Part shown: in pieces, positions 53,336 to 62,370 of the stretch
Position numbering within the stretch: the stretch's first letter is position 1
Layout of the letters: the number at the start of each line of letters is the position of its first letter
Assembly (NCBI RefSeq): GCF_009928415.1
Contig: NZ_JAABNN010000007.1
Coordinates: 142,297-206,296 of the forward strand
Direction: 5' to 3'
DNA from: Bacillus sp. USDA818B3_A
Lineage (GTDB): Bacteria; Bacillota; Bacilli; Bacillales; Cytobacillaceae
DNA: 64,000 nucleotides
Made by a program: the position numbers and the translations under genes
The notes under the pieces: generated by a model
What the model was told of the DNA's origin: nothing
Seen by the model: only the letters and a program-made list of their open reading frames with translations
The model's database searches: none

Positions 53336-53445
53336 TCTGAACAATAGTTTTTTAATATAGCTAAATTATTTTTATTGACATAATAAATATTATGGATTAA
53401 TGTAAAAAAATGAAATAATACCGATAAGAATATGGGGGATTAATC

Positions 53446-54252
53446 ATGAGGAAATATTTACTATCTTTTTTAAGCATACTTTTATTGTTTGCACTAGCTG
53501 CTTGTAACAATACAGACAAAAAGAATGATTCAGCATCAAATGCTAATAAATCACTTTATGATCAAATTAAAGCTAAAGGTGAAATAACGATAGGTACTGA
53601 AGGTACTTATGCTCCGTTTACCTATCATGATGATAATGATAAATTAACCGGTTTTGATATTGAAATTGCGACAGAAGTATTTAAGCGTCTAAACATTAAG
53701 CCTAAATTTATTGAAACCAAATGGGACGGAATGATCGCCGGCCTTGATGCGAAACGTTATGATATGGTTGCGAACGAGGTTGCGGTTCGCCCTGAGCGCC
53801 TTGAAAAATATGATATGTCAGATTCTTATATCACTTCAAAGGCAGTATTAATCGTTGGGTCAGATAATAATACCATTAAATCGCTTGATGATTTGAAAGG
53901 TAAAAAAGTGGGACAGTCATTAGATAGTAATTACCGTGTTGTTGCTGAAAAACATGGGGCAACCAATACAGTGGTCGAAGGTTTTAACCAAGCAATTGAT
54001 TTGATTACTTCTAAACGAATTGATGCAACCATTAATGATAGTCTTTCTTATTTAGACCTAAAGAAACAACGTCCTGATTTACCAATTAAGGTTGTTTATA
54101 CAGAGCCAAATGCAACACAAAATGCTTTTCTTTTCCGTAAAGACAACCCTGAATTAGTTAAGGCTGTAAATAAGGCATTGGCAGATATGCAAAAAGACGG
54201 AACCTACTTGAAAATCTCCAAGAAATACTTTGGGGAAGATGTTTCTAAGTAA
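53446..54252 (+). CDS. tcyA: Amino-acid ABC transporter substrate-binding lipoprotein (cystine-type)
   Basis: This 268-residue precursor has a lipobox (LAAC, Cys at about 20) and a solute-binding domain (GTEGTYAPFTY..LTGFDIEIA). Sequence and partners resemble the TcyABC cystine importer; glutamine or another amino acid remains possible. The site TGGGGGA precedes the ATG. Confidence 0.82.
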   Translation: MRKYLLSFLSILLLFALAACNNTDKKNDSASNANKSLYDQIKAKGEITIGTEGTYAPFTYHDDNDKLTGFDIEIATEVFKRLNIKPKFIETKWDGMIAGLDAKRYDMVANEVAVRPERLEKYDMSDSYITSKAVLIVGSDNNTIKSLDDLKGKKVGQSLDSNYRVVAEKHGATNTVVEGFNQAIDLITSKRIDATINDSLSYLDLKKQRPDLPIKVVYTEPNATQNAFLFRKDNPELVKAVNKALADMQKDGTYLKISKKYFGEDVSK

Positions 54253-54266
54253 AGGATTGATTTAAA

Positions 54267-54950
54267 TTGATGGCAGATGATCGTTTACATCGGATAATAG
54301 GAATCCTAAGTGATTCCTTTTTTCCACTTTTAAAAGCGGGATTGTATTTTACAATCCCTTTAACATTGATTTCTTTTGCACTGGGAATTATTCTTGCTTT
54401 CTTGACCGCTTTAGCACGCCTATCGAGTATAAAGCAGTTGAATGCTATTGCGAGATTTTATTTGTGGATTTTTCGCGGCACACCATTATTAGTGCAGCTT
54501 TTTATACTCTTTTATGGATTACCGAGCATGGGAATTACATTAAATCCTTTTCCAGCAGCAGTGATTGGCTTTACCTTAAATGTAGGTGCGTATAGCTCTG
54601 AAATTATTCGTGCCGCCATCCAATCCATTCCAAAGGGACAATGGGAGGCTGCCTATTCAATAGGAATGACAAAGTCGAAGGCGATGAGGAGAATTATCCT
54701 GCCGCAAGCAGTAAGAGTATCTCTCCCGCCGCTTGGAAATTCCTTTATCAGTCTTGTAAAAGATACTTCCTTAGCAGCGACGATTACGGTCACAGAAATG
54801 TTTCAAAAAGGTCAACAAATTGCTTCAGTTACGTATGAACCTCTATGGTTATATATTGAAGTAGCTATCATTTATTTAATTTTTTGTACCTTCCTATCCC
54901 ATCTGCAATCGAAGCTTGAACTGCGATATGAAAAAGGCGTTGCTAGATAA
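54267..54950 (+). CDS. tcyB: Amino-acid ABC transporter permease (cystine-type)
   Basis: This 227-residue HisM-type permease has five membrane helices and the EAA loop ([32 protein letters not shown] region). It follows the binding-protein gene by 14 bp. Confidence 0.85.
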   Translation: MMADDRLHRIIGILSDSFFPLLKAGLYFTIPLTLISFALGIILAFLTALARLSSIKQLNAIARFYLWIFRGTPLLVQLFILFYGLPSMGITLNPFPAAVIGFTLNVGAYSSEIIRAAIQSIPKGQWEAAYSIGMTKSKAMRRIILPQAVRVSLPPLGNSFISLVKDTSLAATITVTEMFQKGQQIASVTYEPLWLYIEVAIIYLIFCTFLSHLQSKLELRYEKGVAR

Positions 54951-54963
54951 TGGAGGGAGAAAT

Positions 54964-55710
54964 ATGATTTCAGTTGAAAAAGTGTCTAAGCGATTTGGAG
55001 AATTGGAGGTTCTTCGGGGCATTGATTTATCCATCGAGAAAGGTAAGACAGCCGTTATTATCGGTCCTTCCGGTTCAGGCAAGACTACATTTTTGCGCTG
55101 CTTAAATTTACTAGAAATGCCTGAGTCAGGAAGAATAACTTTAGGCGAAAAATCCATTGATTTTACAGGGAAAACAAAATTGTCATCTTCTACGATCACG
55201 TCATTTCGCCAGCAAACAGGAATGGTATTTCAAAATTATAATCTTTTTCCTCATTTAACTGCGATAGAGAACGTAATGGAAGGGCAGGTTCATGTCTTAA
55301 ATCGGGAAAAAACAGCAGCCCGTGAGAAAGCTTTGACTTTACTGGACAGGGTTGGTTTACGGGATAAAGCTGATATGTATCCGCATCAATTATCGGGTGG
55401 ACAACAACAACGGGTGGGGATTGCCCGTGCAATGGGGCTGGATCCGGCTGTGTTGTTATTTGATGAACCTACCTCTGCACTTGATCCTGAATTGGTTGGT
55501 GAGGTGCTAAAGGTAATGAAGGACCTAGCTGATGAGGGCATGACGATGGTTGTGGTAACACATGAGATGTCATTTGCCAAAAATGTTGCGGATCAGGTCA
55601 TTTTTATGGACCAAGGGGTCGTTGTAGAAAAAGGGACACCTGAAGAAGTATTTACAAGTAATGAAAACCCAAGATTGGTTCAATTTCTGAATAAAGTGAT
55701 TGGAAGATAA
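54964..55710 (+). CDS. tcyC: Amino-acid ABC transporter ATPase (cystine-type)
   Basis: ATG 54964 has GGAGGG upstream. The 248-residue ATPase has Walker A GPSGSGKT, signature LSGGQQQR, Walker [13 protein letters not shown] and the H-loop THEMSF. It completes the importer and is followed by a terminator. Confidence 0.9.
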   Translation: MISVEKVSKRFGELEVLRGIDLSIEKGKTAVIIGPSGSGKTTFLRCLNLLEMPESGRITLGEKSIDFTGKTKLSSSTITSFRQQTGMVFQNYNLFPHLTAIENVMEGQVHVLNREKTAAREKALTLLDRVGLRDKADMYPHQLSGGQQQRVGIARAMGLDPAVLLFDEPTSALDPELVGEVLKVMKDLADEGMTMVVVTHEMSFAKNVADQVIFMDQGVVVEKGTPEEVFTSNENPRLVQFLNKVIGR

Positions 55711-55734
55711 AGGAATATCTTGTAAAGATTAAAG

Positions 55735-55765
55735 AAAGGCAACACCCCTTTGGGCGTTGCCTTTT
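55735..55765 (+). terminator. Terminator after the ABC transporter operon
   Basis: AAAGGCAAC and GTTGCCTTT arms with a CCC/GGG extension and T4. Confidence 0.85.
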
Positions 55766-55880
55766 ATGTTATTTATACCTTATTAAACACTACCAAGCCG
55801 GATTCCCCAGAATTCGGCTTTTCAATATAAAACATGCTATAATACAACTCAAGCTTTTTTTAAAATTTGGAGTGAGAAAA

Positions 55881-57266
55881 ATGAAAACCGATCAAGGTAT
55901 TAAAATACAATTAAAACAAACCTTTCCTTTAACCATCAAAAGGCTCGGGATCAATGGAGAGGGCGTGGGTTATTTTAAAAGGCAAGTCGTCTTCGTACCT
56001 GGGGCTCTTCCTGGTGAAGAAGTGGTCGTAGAGGCAACCAAAATTAATCCCAAATTTGCCGAGGCACAAATTAAAAAAATTCGTGTAAAATCACCGCATC
56101 GTGTCCAGCCGCCTTGTCCGTTTTACGAGCAATGCGGCGGCTGTCAGCTTCAGCATTTGCAATACGGACAGCAGTTAAAAGAAAAGCGCGATATCATTAT
56201 TCAATCGCTTGAACGGCACACGAAGCAGAATGTGGATAAACTTGATATTCGCGAAACGATTGGAATGGAAAATCCTTGGGGTTACCGGAATAAAAGCAGC
56301 TTCCAGGTAGAACAGAAAAATGGCAAGGTCTTAGCTGGATTATATGGCATGAATTCACACCAGCTTATTGATATCGAACATTGTGCGGTCCAGCATTCAC
56401 AAACAAATGAAGCCGTAACAACTGTAAAATCAATACTTCAGGACCTGCAAATCCCTATATATAATGAAAAAACTAGAAAAGGGATCGTTAGAACCATTGT
56501 TGCACGTGTAGGTGTGGAAACAGGCGAGCTGCAGGTAGTCCTGATTACTACCCAAAAAGAATTGCCTAAAAAGGATTCTATTATTGAGGAAATACAAAAA
56601 AGGCTCCCTAAAGTGAAATCTATTGTTCAAAACATAAATGGTGAAAAAACCTCATTAATTTTTGGAGAGGAAACTCTCGCGATGGCCGGTGAAGAATTCA
56701 TTCAGGAAACACTAGGAGATCTTCAATTTGAACTTTCAGCACGAACGTTCTTTCAGCTGAATCCGATTCAAACCGTCAAGCTTTATGATGAGGTGAAAAA
56801 AGCGGCTGACCTGACAGGAAAAGAGAAGGTCCTTGATGCTTACTGTGGGGTAGGGACGATTGGATTATGGCTTGCTGACAAAGCAGCAGAGGTTCGCGGT
56901 ATGGACGTTATCCCTGAATCCATTGATGATGCCAAGAAAAATGCCAAACGTCACGGGTTTACTAATACAAAATATGTTCCGGGTAAAGCGGAAGAGGTAT
57001 TGCCAAAATGGGTGAAAAAAGGCTGGAAGCCGGATGTAATCGTCGTTGATCCACCAAGGACGGGGCTAGACAACCAGTTACTTCAAACCATTTTGCAGGT
57101 GGAACCAGAAAAGCTTATTTATGTGTCTTGTAATCCTTCTACCTTGGCAAAAGACATTCAAACCTTAGGTTCAAAATATGATGTAAAATATATTCAACCT
57201 GTAGACATGTTCCCGCATACCGCACATGTCGAGTGCTGTTCACTACTAGTATTGAAAGACAAATAA
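55881..57266 (+). CDS. rlmD: RNA m5U methyltransferase (TrmA/RlmD family, YfjO-like)
   Basis: ATG 55881 follows TTGGAG. The 461-residue protein has an N-terminal TRAM domain, an Fe-S Cys motif ([14 protein letters not shown]), a SAM-binding domain ([13 protein letters not shown]) and the catalytic CNPST motif. It methylates uridine in 23S rRNA. YfjO of B. subtilis sits in the same block. Confidence 0.93.
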   Translation: MKTDQGIKIQLKQTFPLTIKRLGINGEGVGYFKRQVVFVPGALPGEEVVVEATKINPKFAEAQIKKIRVKSPHRVQPPCPFYEQCGGCQLQHLQYGQQLKEKRDIIIQSLERHTKQNVDKLDIRETIGMENPWGYRNKSSFQVEQKNGKVLAGLYGMNSHQLIDIEHCAVQHSQTNEAVTTVKSILQDLQIPIYNEKTRKGIVRTIVARVGVETGELQVVLITTQKELPKKDSIIEEIQKRLPKVKSIVQNINGEKTSLIFGEETLAMAGEEFIQETLGDLQFELSARTFFQLNPIQTVKLYDEVKKAADLTGKEKVLDAYCGVGTIGLWLADKAAEVRGMDVIPESIDDAKKNAKRHGFTNTKYVPGKAEEVLPKWVKKGWKPDVIVVDPPRTGLDNQLLQTILQVEPEKLIYVSCNPSTLAKDIQTLGSKYDVKYIQPVDMFPHTAHVECCSLLVLKDK

Positions 57267-57288
57267 TGAATGTGGCCGTGTGTAAAAA

Positions 57289-57326
57289 AGTCTCTCTGAT
57301 TTTCAGGGAGACTTATTATTTTCTTT
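57289..57326 (+). terminator. Terminator after the RNA methyltransferase gene
   Basis: AAGTCTCTCTGA and TCAGGGAGACTT arms with a two-base core gap, then T-rich DNA. Confidence 0.82.
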
Positions 57327-57396
57327 AAGGGTTATTTGACTTGGTGTAGAGAAACGCAGCAAAGTTTGTTAAATTGACTCCCTATTTAAAAGGTTA

Positions 57397-57446
57397 AAAT
57401 ACAAGACCCCTTTTCTATTACAGGAAAGGGATCTTGTATTTGTAAA
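57397..57446. terminator. Bidirectional terminator before the second molybdoenzyme operon
   Basis: AAAATACAAGA and TCTTGTATTTG arms extended by CCCTTTTC/GGAAAGGG. It closes the minus-strand operon. Confidence 0.78.
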
Positions 57447-57472
57447 GACTAACAGTTTCTTGCATTTGATTT

Positions 57473-59890
57473 TTATTTATATGGCAGATATTCTGGCAGC
57501 GGTACATTGGTTACCGAAAGAGGTATTTCCAGCTTGATTCCCATTTGAAGGTCATAAGGAGATACAAGCCCATTCACTTTTTGAAGGGCCTCGATACTTG
57601 TACCAAATTGTTCAGCAATTGTACCGAGTGTATCCATCTCTCCTACTATATGGGTTTTTCTCAATTTCTCGATTCTGCATGCGGACTGCTTAAAGGTTGG
57701 CTGCTTGGATAAAGGATCGGTAAAATCTGCAGTCAAATCATTTGCAGCCTCCTTTTTATGCCAGCTTCCATAATGAAATGGCACAAAAATTAATCCTTTT
57801 TGTACGGATTCACCAATTCTCACTGGGACTTCAATTTCCCCTCTTGCCGAAATAATTCTCACCTTCTCGCCCTCTATCAGCCCTAGTTCCAATGCATCTG
57901 AGGTATTTATTTCCGCATACCCATTAGGAGCAGCCGCCTGAAGGTATGGCGAACGTGCGGTTTTGGTCCTTGTATGCCAATGCCAAACCAGTCTTCCAGT
58001 AGTAACCCATAAAGGATATTCCTTGTTTGGCTGTTCCACAGGTGGCAGATATCTTGTTGGATGGAGCATCGCTCTCCCATTTAAATTTAATTCTTCAAAC
58101 TCTTCCTTAGATAGCGGTCTTCCAGTAAACTGGTCCTTCATAAACGATTGAGTATAGTTTGTTTCTGTTGCAAAACGGCCATTCGAATAAAGCCGGGTAG
58201 TCCCTTCCGGTGATGTATCATTGACCGGCCATCTTAACCCATTATATTTTTCAAGTTTTTCATAAGTAATGCCGGTCATGTCAGAAGGTCTTCCTTTTGA
58301 TACTTTTTTCCATTCCTCAAAACATTCTTCTGGAGTTGAATATTGAATCAATGGATTTCCATCCTTGTCACGAAAATCCATCCTTTTTGCAAAATCGAGC
58401 AGTATCTCTAAGTCAGATTTAACTCCCTCAGGAGGGTCTACTGCCTTTATTAATAAATTAATGGTTCTGTCGGCATTTTCCATAGTCCCTTCTTTTTCTC
58501 CCCATAAAGCTGCTGGAAGGACAACATCTGCAACCACTGCTGTTTCTGTTAAAAATGGGTCCTGCACTACTACAAAAACCTCTTCCAGAGCCTTCCTGGC
58601 TCTTGCCCGATTAGGAAGAGATACCATAGGATTTGTTCCAATGTTCCAAAAAAAGCTGATTTCTCCATTTTCGATCATATCAATCTGTTCTTCTATCCCT
58701 TTTTCTGGACCTACTGGAAGGTCCTTTTCTTCCACGTTCCATAGCTCTGCCATTTCACGAATGTGGTCTGGATTATTTGGATTTCTATTTGCCGGATAAG
58801 TTCCAACACCGCCAGCTGTACGGTTAGCTGATGAACTAGGCTGGCCAGCCATATGGAGCGGACCGCAGCCAGGCTTGCCAATCAGCCCTCTAATTAAGTG
58901 AATATTATTAATAGCAACGCATGCTGTTGTTGCATCCGCACTTTGGTACGTACCTTGGAGAGTAGTGGTTACAAGAGACTCAGTATACCCTAGAATTTCT
59001 GCAGCTTCTTTAATCAATCCTGCTGGTATTCCGGTAACTTCACTGGTGTGTTCTACATCCCACTCACCAAGAGCTTCTGCCATTTTTTCAAAACCAACAG
59101 TATTGTTTTCTATGAATTGCTCATCCAGTCTTCCTTCCTCTATTATAAGGCGCTGCAGTCCATTTAATAATGCAACGTTCGTTCCCGGATATAATTGAAG
59201 ATGCATATCGGCCATACGGGCCGTAGCTGTTTTCCTTGGGTCTACAACGATAATATACGGCTTTCCTGTTCTCTTTTTTCTTTCCATAATTCTTTCAAAT
59301 AAAACAGTTCCCGTTTCCGCAGGATTATGACCGAACAAGAAAAGTGTATCTGCTTCATCAACATCGTCAAATGATGCAGGAACACCATCTGCACCGAAGG
59401 ACTGAAGCAGGCAAAATTCAGTAGTAGCTGTACAAAGCCTTGTATTGGCATCTAACAAATGAGTTCCTATTCCCGCTCTGCCAATTTTAGCTATCGTATA
59501 ATAGTCTTCTAGAAATCCTTGTCCCGTTGAATAGATAGCGATTCCATTTCTGCCCTTATTTTTTATGGTTTCCTGTGCCTTTTTAACAATTAGTTCCATC
59601 GCCACGTCCCAGGTGGATGGAACAAGCTGTCCAAACGCATCCCGGACCATTGGGGTCAAAAGCCTGTCCGGACTGTTGTTTGCATGCCATTGGTTTTCAC
59701 CTTTTGGCCCTAATCTTCCTCTGTTTATAGGATGCTTCGAATTGCCCTTTATCCCCACAACCTTCTTATCTTTAACGGCTATGTGGCATCCGCAGCCGAC
59801 AGAACAGATATTACAAGTACTGTATACCCATTTATCGACCTCTCCCTGACTATATACATTTATATCTGTCCGCTCCGTATCCCAAGCCAT
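57473..59890 (-). CDS. Molybdopterin oxidoreductase with C-terminal LysM domain; fourth Fe-S Cys replaced by Gly
   Basis: This 805-residue bis-MGD enzyme has an N-terminal cluster motif C26, C29, C33, but the usual fourth cysteine (in RLCxKG-type motifs) is G61 in RLGPKG; C35 is an extra. A [3Fe-4S] or altered cluster is possible, as in arsenite oxidases that lack one Cys. The likely Mo ligand is C153 in NTRLCTATTEF. The C-terminal ~45 residues (747-791, GEMDTLGTIAEQFGT..LQMGIKLEIPL) form a LysM-type domain, which is very unusual for this family. There is no export signal. The upstream minus-strand gene overlaps its start (TAATG). Nas-like nitrate reductase and formate dehydrogenase-like activity are both possible; the substrate is unassigned. 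Confidence 0.8.
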   Translation of the reverse strand: MAWDTERTDINVYSQGEVDKWVYSTCNICSVGCGCHIAVKDKKVVGIKGNSKHPINRGRLGPKGENQWHANNSPDRLLTPMVRDAFGQLVPSTWDVAMELIVKKAQETIKNKGRNGIAIYSTGQGFLEDYYTIAKIGRAGIGTHLLDANTRLCTATTEFCLLQSFGADGVPASFDDVDEADTLFLFGHNPAETGTVLFERIMERKKRTGKPYIIVVDPRKTATARMADMHLQLYPGTNVALLNGLQRLIIEEGRLDEQFIENNTVGFEKMAEALGEWDVEHTSEVTGIPAGLIKEAAEILGYTESLVTTTLQGTYQSADATTACVAINNIHLIRGLIGKPGCGPLHMAGQPSSSANRTAGGVGTYPANRNPNNPDHIREMAELWNVEEKDLPVGPEKGIEEQIDMIENGEISFFWNIGTNPMVSLPNRARARKALEEVFVVVQDPFLTETAVVADVVLPAALWGEKEGTMENADRTINLLIKAVDPPEGVKSDLEILLDFAKRMDFRDKDGNPLIQYSTPEECFEEWKKVSKGRPSDMTGITYEKLEKYNGLRWPVNDTSPEGTTRLYSNGRFATETNYTQSFMKDQFTGRPLSKEEFEELNLNGRAMLHPTRYLPPVEQPNKEYPLWVTTGRLVWHWHTRTKTARSPYLQAAAPNGYAEINTSDALELGLIEGEKVRIISARGEIEVPVRIGESVQKGLIFVPFHYGSWHKKEAANDLTADFTDPLSKQPTFKQSACRIEKLRKTHIVGEMDTLGTIAEQFGTSIEALQKVNGLVSPYDLQMGIKLEIPLSVTNVPLPEYLPYK

Positions 59891-60327
59891 TATTTTCCAC
59901 CCTCTCTTTGTGTCTTAGGCAAATACAACTCTGGTACAACATATTTAATTTTCTCAGGACCGAATTGAACTTCCAGCTCTTTGGCACCTTCTTTGAGGCT
60001 TTTTTTAATCCTCTGGAATAGTAAATCCAAATCATTAACATGTTGCGCATTGTTTTCATCCTGCCATGTGATCGCTCTTCCCCAAGCCCGAAAGGTTGAA
60101 TCGGCAACCGAATCGTCATGGTATAAAATAGAGAGATCCTTTTTATACGTTTTAAAATCCTGTTCCTTCCTTTGTAAAATTTCAATTAGGTTCCCGCAAG
60201 TATCCTTTTGTTCTTCCAATACCGTTCTAAATAGAATTGCCAATGGATTTTCTGCATACTGACTTTCCTTTATAATCTTGTCAGAGTCTTCCATAATACT
60301 GTTAAAAATATTATGTAACCTGTTCAT
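59890..60327 (-). CDS. Hypothetical helical protein, partner of the LysM molybdoenzyme
   Basis: This 145-residue soluble, helix-rich protein has no recognised family. It is immediately upstream of and overlaps the molybdoenzyme gene, so it is probably cotranscribed. A chaperone or electron-transfer partner role is possible, but it has only one Cys and no cluster motif. Confidence 0.68.
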   Translation of the reverse strand: MNRLHNIFNSIMEDSDKIIKESQYAENPLAILFRTVLEEQKDTCGNLIEILQRKEQDFKTYKKDLSILYHDDSVADSTFRAWGRAITWQDENNAQHVNDLDLLFQRIKKSLKEGAKELEVQFGPEKIKYVVPELYLPKTQREGGK

Positions 60328-60584
60328 TCCCTCCCGCCTTCCTATTAATTTGGTTTTATATATCTAGTAACCCTATCAATAATGGATAAACCTTCGAAGA
60401 CGTTTTTTAATAGAATTTTCATAAATGCTCTTCCACAAAAAAAAAGCCAAAAGCTGATAACTTAGCTAAAGACGAAAAAATTGTCACTGAGTTCTGGGAA
60501 AGGATATATGAATTTGATGGCATGGTAAATTAGCTCGTAATCTAAGGCGTAGCGTTTTGAGTTATCACAATATTAAAAATATTA
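60328..60584. other. Divergent intergenic region, no clear gene
   Basis: It carries the promoter side of the minus-strand operon and AT-rich DNA. A short open stretch ending at 60533 (DNLAKDEKIVTEFWERIY) looks like a C-terminal coding fragment but has no start with a ribosome site; it may be a gene relic. Confidence 0.35.
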
Positions 60585-60613
60585 TTGACAATAGAAAAAT
60601 AGGGTGCTAACAT
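60585..60613 (+). promoter_or_regulatory. Sigma-A promoter of the T-box operon
   Basis: TTGACA (60585-60590) and TAACAT (60608-60613) are separated by 17 bp. Transcription should start near 60620, just before stem I. Confidence 0.8.
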
Positions 60614-60619
60614 TCTTAT

Positions 60620-60885
60620 AAACCAAAGACGAGGGAGTTAAACTGTTAAACGGTCTCTTAGCGAATCCGGGATGGTGTAAGCCGGACAGATGCAGTCACA
60701 GCAAGTGGGCCTCAGAGGGCGAAGTGAAAGAATTTTTTAGTAGCTTAGACGTATAGCCAGCGTTATGGGGCTAAGGGTGTGAAAACACCCTGCAGAGTGG
60801 GTATGTATTATACATATCAAACAAGGTGGTACCGCAAGTTAACACTTGTCCTTGAATTATATTTAAGGATAGGTGTTTTTTATTT
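60620..60885 (+). promoter_or_regulatory. T-box leader riboswitch (tRNA-sensing)
   Basis: Stem I: GAGG (60631-60634) pairs with CCTC (60710-60713), ACTGT (60642-60646) with GCAGT (60692-60696), and the apical TCCGG (60666) with CCGGA (60682), which closes GGATGGTGTAAG. The T-box AAGGTGGTACCGC is at 60823-60835. Its bulge reads TGGT, implying a tRNA with discriminator A73. The terminator arms are 60841-60853 and 60864-60876 with T6, alternative to an antiterminator through AAGG (60823) and CCTT (60850). The specifier triplet lies in CACAGCAAGTGGG (60697-60709) but could not be fixed. Confidence 0.92.
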
Positions 60886-60919
60886 TATAAGCCCAAACAA
60901 CTGTAAAGGAGAAGGTGTG

Positions 60920-61264
60920 ATGGATGATAGATTTACGCTATTTAACTTAAAAGTAGAGGTGGTGGCTGCTGATCAACCAATGGTGTGCAGTCATAAGGAA
61001 GGTGACTATTTCTTGGTTATAGGGGAAAACCTGGTTTTTCCGGAAACTAATACATTTTCCATGTATGCATTAAGCGCTATTTTGCCGCTACTGCCTGCAA
61101 AGCAGCGGCCATTACACGCTAATGACTGGATGTTATCTGATAGTCTCATTGCCTGCCCAGATCCAAACTGTGGTGCCAGATTTAAAATAACTCGTATCGG
61201 AACTCAGGAATTTAGTCATGCTGAATGCACAATAGAACCCATTCAAAAAGGAGATCAACAATAA
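60920..61264 (+). CDS. TIGR04076-family protein
   Basis: Start at ATG 60920 after AAAGGAGAAGG. The 114-residue protein matches the TIGR04076 pattern: VEVVAADQPMVCSHKEGDYF, LPLLPAKQRP and ACPDPNCGARF. The family is uncharacterised and has conserved Cys residues. Its stop overlaps the start of the aldo/keto reductase, so the two are coupled. It may be a small accessory to the reductase. Confidence 0.75.
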   Translation: MDDRFTLFNLKVEVVAADQPMVCSHKEGDYFLVIGENLVFPETNTFSMYALSAILPLLPAKQRPLHANDWMLSDSLIACPDPNCGARFKITRIGTQEFSHAECTIEPIQKGDQQ

Positions 61265-62310
61265 TGGCAGAACGATTTGAATTAGCAAAAGATTATACAA
61301 TCAATAGAGTGATCAACGGCTGTTGGCAATTATCGGAAGGTCATAGTTTAGAATCTAAATTAGACATGAACGATGTCATGAAGGCCTTCTATATGCTTGC
61401 TGATAAAGGATTTACGACATTTGATTGTGCAGATATCTATACAGGCACTGAAGAATTTCTAGGGGAATTTTTAACGGAACTAAAAACAGGGAGTACCCTT
61501 TCACCGCATGATATTCAAATTCATACCAAGTATGTACCGGATATCAATTTGCTTCGTGAGGTCGATTACAGTTACACCGAAAAAATAATAGACAGAAGCC
61601 TTAAACGTCAAAAACGTGATGTATTGGATCTCGTACAGTTTCATTGGTGGGATTACAATGTGCCTGGCTTTGTTGAGACAGCAGGAGATCTGTTGAAACT
61701 TAAAGAAAAAGGAAAGATCCGTAATATCGGCGTTACCAACTTTGATACGAAGCATTTATCTGAACTCGTTGATGCCGGTATCCCTGTTGTGTCCTGTCAA
61801 AGTCAATACTCGGTTTTTGATAGACGTCCAGAAAAAGAGTTATTAGATTACTGTAAAAGCAAAGGAATTTCCTTGCTGTGCTATGGTACATTATCAGGAG
61901 GTTTGTTATCAGAAAAATGGCTTGGACAAGCTTCAATTCAACCAGAAACGCGCTCGCATGTTAAATATTTTCAGGTGATTGAAGATACCTTAGGTTGGGA
62001 TGACTATCAGGAATTATTGTTATTGCTGCAAAGAATCGCTAATAAGCATTCTGTCAAGGTTTCTCAAATTGCAACAAAATATATATTAAATCAGCAAGGT
62101 GTCGGGGCTTCCATTATTGGAGTTCGAAATAGCAGGCACGTTGAGTCAAATTCTCAAATATTTACATTCGAACTCGACAAGTCTGATATGGATGAGATCA
62201 AACAATTCTTAGACAAGTATCCAATAATAGAGGGTGAACCTTTTGAGTTAGAGCGGACAATTGGCTCTAAATATCGTAATATTATGAAAATGAATTTAAA
62301 TGAAGAATAA
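61264..62310 (+). CDS. Aldo/keto reductase
   Basis: The ATG overlaps the preceding stop (TAATG). The 348-residue protein has the AKR tetrad: Asp and Tyr in DCADIYTG (near 59-63), Lys in HTKY and His in QFHWWDY. NADPH-binding residues lie near the C-terminus (GASIIGVRNSRHV). The substrate is unknown; T-box control suggests a link to amino-acid supply. Confidence 0.9.
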   Translation: MAERFELAKDYTINRVINGCWQLSEGHSLESKLDMNDVMKAFYMLADKGFTTFDCADIYTGTEEFLGEFLTELKTGSTLSPHDIQIHTKYVPDINLLREVDYSYTEKIIDRSLKRQKRDVLDLVQFHWWDYNVPGFVETAGDLLKLKEKGKIRNIGVTNFDTKHLSELVDAGIPVVSCQSQYSVFDRRPEKELLDYCKSKGISLLCYGTLSGGLLSEKWLGQASIQPETRSHVKYFQVIEDTLGWDDYQELLLLLQRIANKHSVKVSQIATKYILNQQGVGASIIGVRNSRHVESNSQIFTFELDKSDMDEIKQFLDKYPIIEGEPFELERTIGSKYRNIMKMNLNEE

Positions 62311-62370
62311 ATATTCCAGCTTTCCTAAATTACCAGAGTAAAAGTTTACTTATAAAAAGGGGGTTTTTAT

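Noticed and set aside
60437..60533. Short frame ending in EKIVTEFWERIYEFDG
   Set aside because: It looks protein-like, but has no start codon with a ribosome site and begins in a run of A. At most a gene relic.
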